Notes under the pieces: model-generated
Seen by the model: only the letters and a program-made list of their open reading frames with translations
Database searches by the model: none
What the model was told of the DNA's origin: nothing
Program-made: the position numbers and the translations under genes
In this document: positions 33,275 through 42,140 of the stretch, one piece after another
Position numbering within the stretch: the stretch's first letter is position 1
Layout: each line of letters begins with the position of its first letter
Assembly: GCF_030731085.1 (NCBI RefSeq)
Contig: NZ_JASNFN010000016.1
Coordinates: 1 to 64,000 of the forward strand
Source: Blastococcus carthaginiensis
GTDB lineage: Bacteria > Actinomycetota > Actinomycetes > Mycobacteriales > Geodermatophilaceae
Direction of reading: 5' to 3'
Length of the DNA: 64,000 nt

Positions 33275-34320
33275 GCACCCCGCTCCCGCCCGCGGCCGCG
33301 CTCCGGAGGATCGCCTTCCTCCTGGAGCGCGCCCGCGAGGCCACCTACCGGGTGAGCGCCTACCGCACCGCCGCGGCGGTCGTCGACGGCCTGGACGATG
33401 CCGAGCTGGACCGCCGCATCCGCACGGGCACGCTGAAGGACCTCAAGGGCATCGGCCCGAAGACGGCGACGGCGATCGCCCAGGCGCACCGCGGCGAGGT
33501 GCCCGAGTACCTGGCCGGGCTCGAGGAGACCTACGCCGGGGAGCTGCCGGCGGCCGAGGACGTCGCCGCCTTCCGCGCCGCGCTCCGGGGCGACCTGCAC
33601 GCGCACTCCGACTGGTCCGACGGCGGCAGCCCCATCCGCGAGATGGCCGAGGCCGCCCTCGCGCTGGGCCACGAGTACCTGGCGCTGACCGACCACTCCC
33701 CCCGGCTGACCGTCGCCAACGGCCTGAGCCCCGCGCGCCTCGAGCAGCAGCTCGACGTCGTCGCCGCGCTGAACGAGGAGCTCGGCCCGTTCCGGATCCT
33801 CACCGGCATCGAGTGCGACATCAACGTCGACGGCTCCCTGGACCAGACCGACGAGCTGCTCGGCCGCCTCGACGTCGTCGTCGCCAGCGTGCACTCCGAG
33901 CTGCGAGCACCCAAGGCGCAGATGACCGAGCGGATGCTCGCCGCGGTCGCCGACCCGCACACCGACGTCCTCGGCCACTGCACCGGCCGGCTGGTCATCG
34001 GCCGCAGGCAGCGGAACGGCACGCAGAAGCCGCGACCGGAGAGCCAGTTCGACGCCGAGGCGGTGTTCTCGGCCTGCGTCGAGTTCGGCACCGCGGTCGA
34101 GATCAACTCGCGCCCCGAGCGGCTGGACCCGCCGCGGCGGCTGCTGACCCTGGCGGTGGAGCTCGGCTGCGAGTTCGCCGTCGACACCGACGCGCACGCG
34201 CCCGGCCAGCTGGACTGGCAGCACAACGGATGCGAGCGGGCGGTCGAGTGCGGCGTCCCGGTCGAGCGCGTCATCAACACGCGGACGGCCGACGACCTCC
34301 TGGCCTGGACGCGGGGCTGA
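33271..34320 (+). CDS. PHP-domain phosphoesterase with N-terminal helix-hairpin-helix (PolX-like)
   Basis: A protein of about 349 residues. The N-terminal part resembles the 8-kDa/HhH region of family X DNA polymerases (AREATYRVSAYRTAA, LKGIGPKTATAIAQAH). The rest is a PHP metallophosphoesterase with GDLHAHSDWSDGG (HxH), ALTDHS, SVHSELR, EINSRP and DTDAHAP. No polymerase palm domain is present. It could be a histidinol-phosphatase-like or nuclease enzyme. The likely start is CTG at 33271, overlapping the DoxX stop (CTGA) with AAGGTG 5 bases upstream. The alternatives are a long overlap with DoxX or an internal GTG that would cut the HhH region. Confidence 0.78.
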   Translation: MSTPLPPAAALRRIAFLLERAREATYRVSAYRTAAAVVDGLDDAELDRRIRTGTLKDLKGIGPKTATAIAQAHRGEVPEYLAGLEETYAGELPAAEDVAAFRAALRGDLHAHSDWSDGGSPIREMAEAALALGHEYLALTDHSPRLTVANGLSPARLEQQLDVVAALNEELGPFRILTGIECDINVDGSLDQTDELLGRLDVVVASVHSELRAPKAQMTERMLAAVADPHTDVLGHCTGRLVIGRRQRNGTQKPRPESQFDAEAVFSACVEFGTAVEINSRPERLDPPRRLLTLAVELGCEFAVDTDAHAPGQLDWQHNGCERAVECGVPVERVINTRTADDLLAWTRG

Positions 34321-34451
34321 CCGCCGGCGCGGAGCGAGGTGGACGCCCGGGACGTGACGGGGACCGGCGCAGGAACCCGGCGCCCGGACGGCCGCGGCCA
34401 GCACCAGCCGGACCACCGGCGGGTCCCCGGTCGCCCCGGAGGAGCGAACCC

Positions 34452-35138
34452 ATGTTCAGGCACCGGCTGTGCCACTACCTTGTCCGAGGTCGTCACAACC
34501 GCCCGTTCGGGATGGGCCACGCCATGACGCTGGGGACTACCGCGACCACCACCGCCCTTCTCGCCGGGGGCGCCAAGCTCGTCGACGCCCTCCGCGTCGT
34601 CTCCGTGGCCGCTGCGCAGCTGCACAGCTGGGCAGCGACGACGGAAGGGCGGCGCCGGACAGGGATGGTCCTCCGGTCGCTGGACCGTGCGGAGTGGCAG
34701 GTCACGCGGCTCGTCCGCCTGCCCGACGGCGGCCAGGCCGACCACCTCGTCATCGGCCCCACGGGCGCGTACCTCCTGGACAGCAGGGCGTGGGGCGGTG
34801 TGGTCACGGTCGACCACAAGGGGGCCACCATCACACCTGGCGGTCGCCCCGAGACCGCCTGGACCGCCCGGGGGCAGCACTGCTCGTTGGCACCCGCGGC
34901 TGCCGCCCTCGGCCGCACCGTCTCCACGACCGGCCGCCGCTCCGTCGCTCCGCGCGCCGTCGTCGTGGTCTGGGCGACGTTCCCCGAGCGCCTCGCGGTG
35001 GCCGGAGGCATCACGTACGTCGCCGGCGACCACCTCGCCGAGTGGCTGTCCGACCGCTCCCGGCACTCCGACCGCCAGGTCGCGCTCACCGGCCGTCACG
35101 TGCTCCCCTCCCGGTGCGCCACCTCCTCCGATCGGTGA
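34452..35138 (+). CDS. NERD domain-containing protein
   Basis: A 228-residue protein. An N-terminal hydrophobic or amphipathic segment (about 20-60) is followed by a nuclease-related domain (about 75-190) with LVRLPDGGQADHLVIGPTGAY and LLDSRAWGGVVTVD. NERD domains are proposed to be nuclease-like; no substrate is known. The ATG at 34452 has GGAGGAG 7 bases upstream. It converges on the secreted Ig-like gene, with a hairpin across the second stop. Confidence 0.72.
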   Translation: MFRHRLCHYLVRGRHNRPFGMGHAMTLGTTATTTALLAGGAKLVDALRVVSVAAAQLHSWAATTEGRRRTGMVLRSLDRAEWQVTRLVRLPDGGQADHLVIGPTGAYLLDSRAWGGVVTVDHKGATITPGGRPETAWTARGQHCSLAPAAAALGRTVSTTGRRSVAPRAVVVVWATFPERLAVAGGITYVAGDHLAEWLSDRSRHSDRQVALTGRHVLPSRCATSSDR

Positions 35139-35142
35139 CCGC

Positions 35143-35168
35143 TGACGCCGACCGGCGCCCCGGCGTCA
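35143..35168. terminator. Bidirectional hairpin between convergent genes
   Basis: 8-bp arms (TGACGCCG 35143-35150, CGGCGTCA 35161-35168) with a 10-base loop. The right arm overlaps the stop codon of the minus-strand gene. Confidence 0.6.
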
Positions 35169-37124
35169 CGCCCTCGTCGTGAAACTCCAGCCGACGTCCG
35201 CCGCCAGCCGGTTGCCGGCCAGATCCGCCACCCCGCTCGCTCCCCCGACGACCGTGGCGGTGAAACTCGTCCGCGCCGGCAGCGTCGCGCTCGGGTTCAG
35301 GACGTACTTGTTCGTGTCCTTGCTGCGCTTCACGACGGCGGTGACGACGGCGCCGGTGGCGGAGTTCCTCAGCACGAAGGTCTCCGTGGTCACGTCCTGC
35401 ACCGGTTCGCTGAAGGTCACCGTGACGTTGCCGGTGCGGCTGAACCTCGTCGCGCCTGGGGCCGGGGTCTTGGCCGTCACCGTCGGCTCGACCGAGTCAC
35501 CCGGGGGCTCGGCAGCCGTCGCCGTCGTGAAGGAGGAGCTCTCGGTCTCCAGCGCGTTGCCCGCCAGGTCGCGGATCGCATCGGGTCCGCCGGTCAGCGT
35601 CACGGTGTAGACGGCACCCGCTGCCAGGTCGGAGGCCGGATCCAGGGTCCAGGCCGTGCCCGAAGGGTCCGAGGTGAGCGCCGCCGGGACGGGGGAGCCA
35701 CCATCGGTCGTCAGCGTGAACGTGCTCGTCGTCACGCCCTGCACCGCCTCGCTGAACGTGGCCACCGCGCTGGTGCCGACCGCCACCTCGGTCGCGCCGG
35801 CCGAGGGCGAGGTGCCGACCGTCGGCGGTGCGACGTCGCCACCACCGCCCCCACCGCCGTCGCCGCCACCGAGGTCCATCTCGGCGTGGACGTACCGCTT
35901 CTGCCCCTCGGCCACGGCGAGGACGACCAGGCCGGTCTGCGCCGTGACCGGCTCCTTCGCCCCCGAGGCATTGTTGACGACGGGCTTGGCGTCCACGAAC
36001 GGAGCCCCACGGCCGGTGGGGAAGCTGATGGTCGACAGCGGGGACTTCTTGTGGACGATGTCCCCGCCGTTGCCGGGGGACGTCGCGAGGAAGTAGAGCT
36101 CCTGGTGCGTGGCGTCGACCATGATGATCGGGCGCGTGTGGTCGTCGGCGATGGTTCCGGCCGTGGCGAACGCCCAGGTGCCCTGACCGTCCGACGGCCC
36201 GCTCCGGCTCAGCACCCCGACCAGCGGTGCGCTCGCGGGGGCGCCCGCCACGTCGTTGGCCGCCGTCTTGACCGCGGCGAAGATGCGGCCCTGCGGGTCG
36301 CCCACGAGCTGCTTCAGGTTGATGTGGTCGTCGACCGAGCTGAGGGTCGCCGTGGCGTCCTCGAGACGCCAGACGTCGTCAGGATCGGCGTCGTCGTGGA
36401 TCGCGAACCAGAACCTGCCGGTCACCTGGTCCGAGTACATGACGCCGACGCTCGAACCGAACGCGATGACCGCGGAGAGGTCGTCGGACTTGATCGAGGT
36501 GTCGACCACCGACGGCAGGAAGCCGGCGGTCCAGTTGCCCCCCGCTGGATCCGATCGGGCGACCCACACCCTGGAGCCCCGGGTGTAGGTGACCCAGAGC
36601 CTGCCGAGCGAGTCCTGGTCGATGCTCGCCGACTCCGACCCCCCGCCGCTGTTCACGCTGACCGGGAAGCCGGGAGCCACGGCCCACGACCGCGTCGCCG
36701 AGCTGTAGGTGAAGGCCGCCACCTTCAGGTTCTCGCCGCTCACCCGGCTGGCGACGTACAACCTGCCGTCCCGCGCGCTCCAGAGGGCATCACCGGAGCT
36801 GTTCAGGCGGCTGTCGACGAGGGTCCCGGTGGTGCGCCAGGTGTGGTCGGGCAGCAGCTCGTGGATGTACACCTGACTGCCGCCCGCGCCGACCATGAGC
36901 GCCCACCACGCCCCGTCGAGGTACCAGAGCTTGCTCTGCGGCTTGTCCGCGCTGGGCCGGGTCACCGTGGACGAGTACGTGTGGCCGAGGTAGGTGACCG
37001 GCTCCCCCACCGCGGCGGTGGCGGGGACCGCCGGAGCCAGCAAGCCGACCGTGGCGGCCAGGGCGACGAGGAGGCGCGTGGGCTGCGGCCGGCGGGGACG
37101 GCGCGGGCCGGACGTGGAGATCAT
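35166..37124 (-). CDS. Secreted protein with bladed N-terminal domain and two bacterial Ig-like domains
   Basis: A 652-residue exported protein. Signal peptide to about residue 37 (ATAAV), then a region of about 400 residues that looks like a beta-propeller (SKLWYLDGAWWALMV and repeated Trp/Gly blades). A Gly-rich linker follows, then two Big_5-type Ig-like domains (each with a TATFSEAV-like strand and a GNAL-type turn). The N-terminal domain is paralogous to the incomplete gene at 63556, which is coupled to a Wzz-like gene. It therefore likely belongs to the polysaccharide locus, perhaps as a surface glycan-binding or processing protein. The ATG at 37124 is chosen from the signal peptide; the ORF extends further upstream without coding character. 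Confidence 0.78.
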   Translation of the reverse strand: MISTSGPRRPRRPQPTRLLVALAATVGLLAPAVPATAAVGEPVTYLGHTYSSTVTRPSADKPQSKLWYLDGAWWALMVGAGGSQVYIHELLPDHTWRTTGTLVDSRLNSSGDALWSARDGRLYVASRVSGENLKVAAFTYSSATRSWAVAPGFPVSVNSGGGSESASIDQDSLGRLWVTYTRGSRVWVARSDPAGGNWTAGFLPSVVDTSIKSDDLSAVIAFGSSVGVMYSDQVTGRFWFAIHDDADPDDVWRLEDATATLSSVDDHINLKQLVGDPQGRIFAAVKTAANDVAGAPASAPLVGVLSRSGPSDGQGTWAFATAGTIADDHTRPIIMVDATHQELYFLATSPGNGGDIVHKKSPLSTISFPTGRGAPFVDAKPVVNNASGAKEPVTAQTGLVVLAVAEGQKRYVHAEMDLGGGDGGGGGGGDVAPPTVGTSPSAGATEVAVGTSAVATFSEAVQGVTTSTFTLTTDGGSPVPAALTSDPSGTAWTLDPASDLAAGAVYTVTLTGGPDAIRDLAGNALETESSSFTTATAAEPPGDSVEPTVTAKTPAPGATRFSRTGNVTVTFSEPVQDVTTETFVLRNSATGAVVTAVVKRSKDTNKYVLNPSATLPARTSFTATVVGGASGVADLAGNRLAADVGWSFTTRA

Positions 37125-37503
37125 GGGAACCCCAGGAGGTTGCCGGCTACGACGCCCGGCACGCGTGTGCGACCTGGATGGCGCACGTGCCGCGGACTGT
37201 AGGAGCGTTCCGTCACCTCGGGCACCGGCGGCCACGGCCGGATCCGATCGGCACGGCGGTCGGCTGCGCGGTCCGTGCCGGACCGCCCCGGGACGACGAC
37301 GCCCCGTGGTCGAGAACGGCGACGCTCCGTCCCGCTGCACGCACTCATCGCAACGAGGCGGGCCCCGGGTCCGCAGGGTCCCTGTTTCTCGGGCTGTTCG
37401 GGCCGATGGACCTTGTGCCGCGCCCCGGCCATTCCTAGCCTGCAGCAACCTCGTCGCCTGCCGGCAGGACGACGACCGACGGCCGACCAGCGGGGTGGGG
37501 CAG
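37125..37503. other. 379-bp divergent intergenic region
   Basis: No gene seen. It must hold the promoters of both secreted-protein genes. Only the plus-strand one, near 37413-37441, is recognisable. Confidence 0.5.
37413..37441 (+). promoter_or_regulatory. Probable promoter of the beta-propeller gene
   Basis: TTGTGC (37413-37418), a 17-bp spacer, then TAGCCT (37436-37441), 62 bp upstream of the ATG. A TAGCCT hexamer also occurs upstream of the sulfotransferase gene at 48598. Confidence 0.45.
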
Positions 37504-39636
37504 ATGCGTGAATCCGATCGACTCGCGAGAACCGGGGCTTCGCCGCGCGGCTCGGCGCGACGCGCATGGAACGGACTGCGGGCTGCGGTCGTCGTCCTGG
37601 CCGCCGCCGCCGTCGTCGTGGGTCTGGCACCCGCCGCCTCGGCCGCGTACGGCACCGAACCCGTCGGGCCGGCGTGGGTCCCCGACGGCGGCGTCCACGC
37701 GGTGGTCGCCGGCGGGAGCACGGTGTACGTGGGTGGGTCGTTCACCGGAGGGGTCGCGGCGCTCGACGCCGGTACCGGAGCCCTGAAGTGGCGGGGCAGC
37801 GCCAACGCGGACGTCCGTGCGCTCGCGCTCACGTCCGACGGCACCCGCCTGCTGCTGGGCGGCGCCTTCACCACGGTAGGCGGTGCCACCCACCGGAAGC
37901 TGGCGGCGGTGAACGCCGCCACGGGTGCCGTGGACAACACGTTCAAGCCCGCGGTGGGCGGCACCGTGCGCGACATCGTCGTCGTAGGGACCACCGCGTA
38001 CTTCGGTGGTCAGTTCACCAAGCACAACGGCGCGGCGCAGGGGGGCCTGGGCGCGGTCAGCACCACCACGGGCAAGCGGGTCACGACGTTCACCGCCAGC
38101 ACCAACGGGCAGGTGTACTCGCTCGGCACCAACGGCACGCGCCTCTTCTTCGGCGGCAAGTTCACCACCGTGAACGGCCAGCCGCGCAACTACCTGGCCT
38201 CGGCCACCCTGTCGTCCGACACCGTGGACGCGTGGGCTCCGCCGATGGCGTGCAGCGGCTGCAACGTCATCTGGGACCTCACGGTCGACGCCGCCCGCAA
38301 CCGGGTCTACACCGCCGGACGCAACGCCGGAGGGCTCTACATCCTGGACACGAACAGCAGCACCCCGATCTACCGGCTCGGAGGCTTCAACGGCGACACC
38401 CAGGCGCTGACCCTCGCACCCGACGGCAGGCTCTACGTCGGCGGCCACTTCGTCAGCGTCGGCGGGGTGACGCGGATGCTCGTGGCCGAGTTCGACGTGA
38501 GCGGCACCAAGCCGGTGCTCGGCCCGTTCTCCGCGAACTTCGTCACCGTGTGGCCCGGCGTCTGGGCAATGGCCAGCTCCAGCAGCCGTCTGTACGTCGG
38601 GGGCGACTTCACCCAGGCCGGCACCCAGAAGAAGTTCCCCTACTTCGCGATGTTCCCCTCCGGCACCGCTCCGGCCGACACCACCGCGCCCACGGTGACG
38701 GCCACCAGCCCCGCGGGCAGCACGGTGCCGCTGTCGACCAGCGTCACGGCGACCTTCAGCGAGGCCGTGCAGGGGGTGAGCACCTCGACCTTCACGCTGA
38801 CGCCGACCGGGGGGACGGCCGTGACCGCCACGGTGGCCCAGGGCAGCGGCAACACCTGGACCCTGGACCCGGCGGCCGACCTGACCGCCGGCACCACCTA
38901 CACCGCGAGGCTGACCAACGGCATCACCGACGGGTACGGCAACCAGCTCACCGAGACGAGCTGGACCTTCAGCACCGCCGCACCGGCCGGTGACACGACC
39001 GCGCCGACGGTGACGGGCACCAGCCCGACGGGCGACGCCGTTCCCGTGGCGACCAGCGTCACGGCGACCTTCAGCGAGGCCGTGACCGGCGTGAGCACCT
39101 CTACCTTCACGCTGACGCCGGCCGGCGGGACGGCCGTAGCCGCCACGGTCACCGAAGGCAGCGGCAACACCTGGACCCTGGACCCGGCGGCCGACCTGAC
39201 CGCCGGCACCACCTACACCGCGAGGCTGACCAGCGCCATCACCGACGACGGCGGGAACGCCCTCGCCGAGACCAGCTGGACCTTCACCACGACCGCCGCC
39301 ACGGAGGGCGACACCACGGCTCCGATGCTCACCCACCACACCCCGTGGGCCGACGCCAAGGGCATCAGCCGGACGGTGAACATCACGGCGACCTTCAGCG
39401 AGGAGGTGACGAACGTGACGCCGGAGACCTTCCTGCTGACGCCGACCGGCGGCGGTCCGGCGGTCACCGCCGCGGTCCGCTACAACACCAGGAGCGGCAA
39501 GTGGGTGCTCGACCCGGGCGTGACGCTCGCGGCCGACACGTCCTACACCGTGACGATCACGGACGGCGTCACGGACCTCGCCACCCCGCCGAACCAGTTC
39601 GCGGGCTACTCCTGGAGCTTCACCACGGGCGCGTGA
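37504..39636 (+). CDS. Secreted beta-propeller protein with three bacterial Ig-like domains
   Basis: A 710-residue exported protein. Signal peptide (to about ASAAY, residue 48), then roughly six or seven propeller-type repeats with the recurrent VYVGGSFTGG/GGAFTTVGG signature (about 50-380). Three Big_5 Ig-like domains follow, each starting near TTAPTVT and containing VTATFSEAV; the first two are almost identical, showing recent duplication. The third resembles the last Ig domain of the divergent neighbour. Probably a surface or matrix protein. The ATG at 37504 follows GGGGTGGGG. Confidence 0.8.
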   Translation: MRESDRLARTGASPRGSARRAWNGLRAAVVVLAAAAVVVGLAPAASAAYGTEPVGPAWVPDGGVHAVVAGGSTVYVGGSFTGGVAALDAGTGALKWRGSANADVRALALTSDGTRLLLGGAFTTVGGATHRKLAAVNAATGAVDNTFKPAVGGTVRDIVVVGTTAYFGGQFTKHNGAAQGGLGAVSTTTGKRVTTFTASTNGQVYSLGTNGTRLFFGGKFTTVNGQPRNYLASATLSSDTVDAWAPPMACSGCNVIWDLTVDAARNRVYTAGRNAGGLYILDTNSSTPIYRLGGFNGDTQALTLAPDGRLYVGGHFVSVGGVTRMLVAEFDVSGTKPVLGPFSANFVTVWPGVWAMASSSSRLYVGGDFTQAGTQKKFPYFAMFPSGTAPADTTAPTVTATSPAGSTVPLSTSVTATFSEAVQGVSTSTFTLTPTGGTAVTATVAQGSGNTWTLDPAADLTAGTTYTARLTNGITDGYGNQLTETSWTFSTAAPAGDTTAPTVTGTSPTGDAVPVATSVTATFSEAVTGVSTSTFTLTPAGGTAVAATVTEGSGNTWTLDPAADLTAGTTYTARLTSAITDDGGNALAETSWTFTTTAATEGDTTAPMLTHHTPWADAKGISRTVNITATFSEEVTNVTPETFLLTPTGGGPAVTAAVRYNTRSGKWVLDPGVTLAADTSYTVTITDGVTDLATPPNQFAGYSWSFTTGA

Positions 39637-39747
39637 CCACGGGCGTCCGGCCGGCCGCGGTGAGCCACCGGGACCCGCACGGCCCGCGGAACGGACACCC
39701 GGGCCAGCCGGGCGGCCTCGACCGGGGCGCCGGACCCCGGACGCGGA

Positions 39748-39785
39748 GGACCGCCGCCCGTCCCGTGAGGGACGAGCGGCGGTCC
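39748..39785. terminator. Bidirectional 17-bp hairpin terminator
   Basis: Arms 39748-39764 and 39769-39785 pair over 17 bp with one mismatch and a GTGA tetraloop, between two convergent genes. Confidence 0.75.
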
Positions 39786-39804
39786 CGGCCGCACAGTCGT
39801 GCGA

Positions 39805-41181
39805 TCAGCCCTGCCAGCCTCGTGGGATCACCTCGAAGTCGGCCCAGCTGATCTTGCCCTTGAGGGCATCGGTGGTGAGGTTGGTCCCGGAGTAGTGGTG
39901 CGGCTGCGACGCCTTGATCTGCGTGCTGGAGCCGCTGTTGTCACCGATGTAGGCGCCGTGCTCCTGCAGCGTGCGGGCGATGGCGAGCGCCGCACCGGTG
40001 AGCCCGCGGGCCTCGAGGTCCAGGTCCGGGCGGATCCGGATGCGCTCGCCCTCGGCACCCCACCCGGCCTTGTCACCCTCTGCCCCGGTCATGGGGTGGA
40101 CGACGCCGTCGGCGGTGTTGGTCTCCACGAAGAAGAGGTGCAGCACGTGCCCCAGCCCGGTGCCGTTGGCGATCGCCTGGTCCAGCTGGTCGCGCCGGAT
40201 GACCATGGCGTCCGGGATGCGACCGCGGCTGGTGAAGTTGCGCTCGTCGTCGCTGGCGGGGTTGCGCCCGTCCAGACCGTTGGAGCCGTGCCACATGATG
40301 CCGGCGTTGGACACCGTGATGGTGCGCGTGGCCTTGTTCGGGACGGCGTCGGCGAACTGGACCGTGTAGCCGAACACCGTGTCGACCATCACGCCGGGCC
40401 GGTCCTGGTCGCCGGTGGGGAAGCTGTCGGCGACCGAGTCGGCCATGTGGAAGCCCTGGGTCCGCAGCACGGCCAGGCGCGGGTCGGACGTGTTGCCGCC
40501 GGCCAGTCGCCACACCGGGTCGTTCGCCGTTCCGACGTGGTAGCTCATGGCCCAGTCGGGGTTGACGTTGATCTTGGGCCAGTCGATGCCGGCCTGGTCC
40601 GGGTGGCTCGCCATGAAGGCCCGGAACTGGCTGGTCCGGGCAGCGTCCACCGGCGCACCGGTGACCCGCGACCGGAAGAAGGAGCCGGCCCCGTAGGGCA
40701 GGCCGGACTGGCCGGCGGGCCGGACCGTCGATGCGGCGGTGCTGCCCTGCTGCGCCGGGGCGACCGGCGCGGGCGCCTGCGCGGCGGGCTCGGGAGCAGC
40801 TTCCGCCACCGGGCCGGCAGGGCTGGGCGTGGCGCTCGCCGATGCCCGGGCCTCGGCGCGGGCGGCCGCCCGCGCCTCGATCCGCGCCCGCCGCTCCTTC
40901 ACACGCTCGGCACGCCGCTCCTTCCACGACGAGGACTTGCCCGCCTCCTCCAGTGACTGCGAGACACCGGCGGCCACAGCCGGCTGCCGGGTGTCGGCGG
41001 GGGCGCCGTAGAGGACTGCGACGGCCAGCAGCAGGGCCGCCGTCACGGCGGTGAGCGCCACGGACATCGGGATGCCCAGCCGGCGACGCGCCGGTGCGCG
41101 GTGGGAGATCGAGGGGGGAACCCGGGCGGAGTGCCGGCCGCGGGAGGGGGTCTGATCGAGCACGGGAAGCCTCACGGTCAA
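39805..41181 (-). CDS. Exported protein of unknown family (paralogue of 42141)
   Basis: A 458-residue protein. One N-terminal membrane helix (about residues 40-60), an Arg/Glu/Ala-rich likely coiled segment (about 78-110), a Pro/Ala linker, then a conserved domain (about 165-458). That domain shares with the gene at 42141: SNGLD-x-R, DERN, GHVLH/EHVLK, RIRIRPDLDLE, a LAIARTLQE-type helix and AYIGDNSG/FYIGDSGG. No known family is recognised. Being next to sulfotransferases, a role in the extracellular glycan is likely. The start is TTG at 41181 or GTG at 41175; neither has a clear ribosome binding site. Confidence 0.65.
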   Translation of the reverse strand: MTVRLPVLDQTPSRGRHSARVPPSISHRAPARRRLGIPMSVALTAVTAALLLAVAVLYGAPADTRQPAVAAGVSQSLEEAGKSSSWKERRAERVKERRARIEARAAARAEARASASATPSPAGPVAEAAPEPAAQAPAPVAPAQQGSTAASTVRPAGQSGLPYGAGSFFRSRVTGAPVDAARTSQFRAFMASHPDQAGIDWPKINVNPDWAMSYHVGTANDPVWRLAGGNTSDPRLAVLRTQGFHMADSVADSFPTGDQDRPGVMVDTVFGYTVQFADAVPNKATRTITVSNAGIMWHGSNGLDGRNPASDDERNFTSRGRIPDAMVIRRDQLDQAIANGTGLGHVLHLFFVETNTADGVVHPMTGAEGDKAGWGAEGERIRIRPDLDLEARGLTGAALAIARTLQEHGAYIGDNSGSSTQIKASQPHHYSGTNLTTDALKGKISWADFEVIPRGWQG

Positions 41182-41342
41182 TAACGAATCGTTACCGCAC
41201 GGAGACTAGGCGTAGTTGCACAGTTTCGGCCAGTGATTCTGGCAAGAAAACTACACTGTACGTATTAACACAGATACTCTCCGCAGCGACCTGGGCGCGC
41301 CCGGCAGCCGCCCGGCTGCCCGCTGGCCAGCGGATTGGTGCC
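41182..41342. other. AT-rich intergenic island
   Basis: 41182-41290 is markedly AT-rich for this genome. It has a TAACG-AAT-CGTTA dyad at 41182-41194 immediately before the exported-protein start, and an ACTGTACGTATTAACAC stretch near 41262. It probably holds the promoter and operator of the gene at 39805. Confidence 0.45.
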
Positions 41343-42122
41343 TCAGGACGCCGTGCGCGCCCGCTCGAGGTAGCGCTCGTACAGGGCCGTGGCCTCCGAC
41401 AACTTCTTCGCGGTCCGCGGCCGCTCCAGCAGTGCGCGGAGCTCGTCCTTGCGGCGCGACCGCTCCACCGAGGGCCGCCCGACGAGCGACTCGACCACCT
41501 CGCCCCCGGTCTCGAGCCGGTTCATCTCCTCGACGAGCCGGAAGGCACGCGCCTCGTTCTCGGGGGTGGCCTCGAACCGACGGAACGAGGTGCCGAAGCG
41601 CTCGTTGACCTGGTCCAGCACCGAACCGAAGTCGCTGGTCACGCGGTCGAACGGGGCGACGACGAAGCCCTCGCGGGCCGGCCAGGCGGTCCGGTAGAAG
41701 TCCAGGTACTCGACCAGGGCGTCGTACGGGGTGAGCGTGGGCCGCCGCACCAGGTAGGACAGCACCGCGTCCCGCGGCTGCCGGATGAGCACGATCGTCG
41801 GCAGGCCGAGGCGCACCGCCCGCAACACGTGGGCTGCGCCGTGCAGGTGCCGGCCGACGTGCGGCTCCGGCCCGTTGGCGATCTCGAAGGCGGCCACGCC
41901 GAAGGTGTTCCCCGAGCGCAGGAACCCCTCGATGACGATGGCGGTGTCCGGCCGCGCCAGGGTCGCCCTCTTCTCGGGGCGCACCTTCATCGCGGCGTCC
42001 CAGAGGTAGGGCGTGCGGGCCAGCGGACGGCGGGCGTAGTGGCGCGCCCGGTCGGCGCTGCTCAGCAGTGTGCTCACCGGCTCATCCTGCTGGCCGGCGA
42101 GGCGGTCGAGGGCGTTCGGCAT
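41343..42122 (-). CDS. Sulfotransferase-like protein
   Basis: A 259-residue protein with sulfotransferase-type PAPS-binding features: IEGFLRSGNTF (5'-phosphosulfate loop, about 64-74) and IRQPRDAVLSYLVRR (3'-phosphate site, about 113-127). The loop has Ser-Gly-Asn-Thr instead of the common Ser-Gly-Thr-Thr, so activity is less certain than for the other sulfotransferases here. It would be cytoplasmic and modify a glycan precursor. It lies 18 bp after the exported-protein gene on the same strand. Confidence 0.7.
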   Translation of the reverse strand: MPNALDRLAGQQDEPVSTLLSSADRARHYARRPLARTPYLWDAAMKVRPEKRATLARPDTAIVIEGFLRSGNTFGVAAFEIANGPEPHVGRHLHGAAHVLRAVRLGLPTIVLIRQPRDAVLSYLVRRPTLTPYDALVEYLDFYRTAWPAREGFVVAPFDRVTSDFGSVLDQVNERFGTSFRRFEATPENEARAFRLVEEMNRLETGGEVVESLVGRPSVERSRRKDELRALLERPRTAKKLSEATALYERYLERARTAS

Positions 42123-42140
42123 CGCGACTCATCCCGTCGG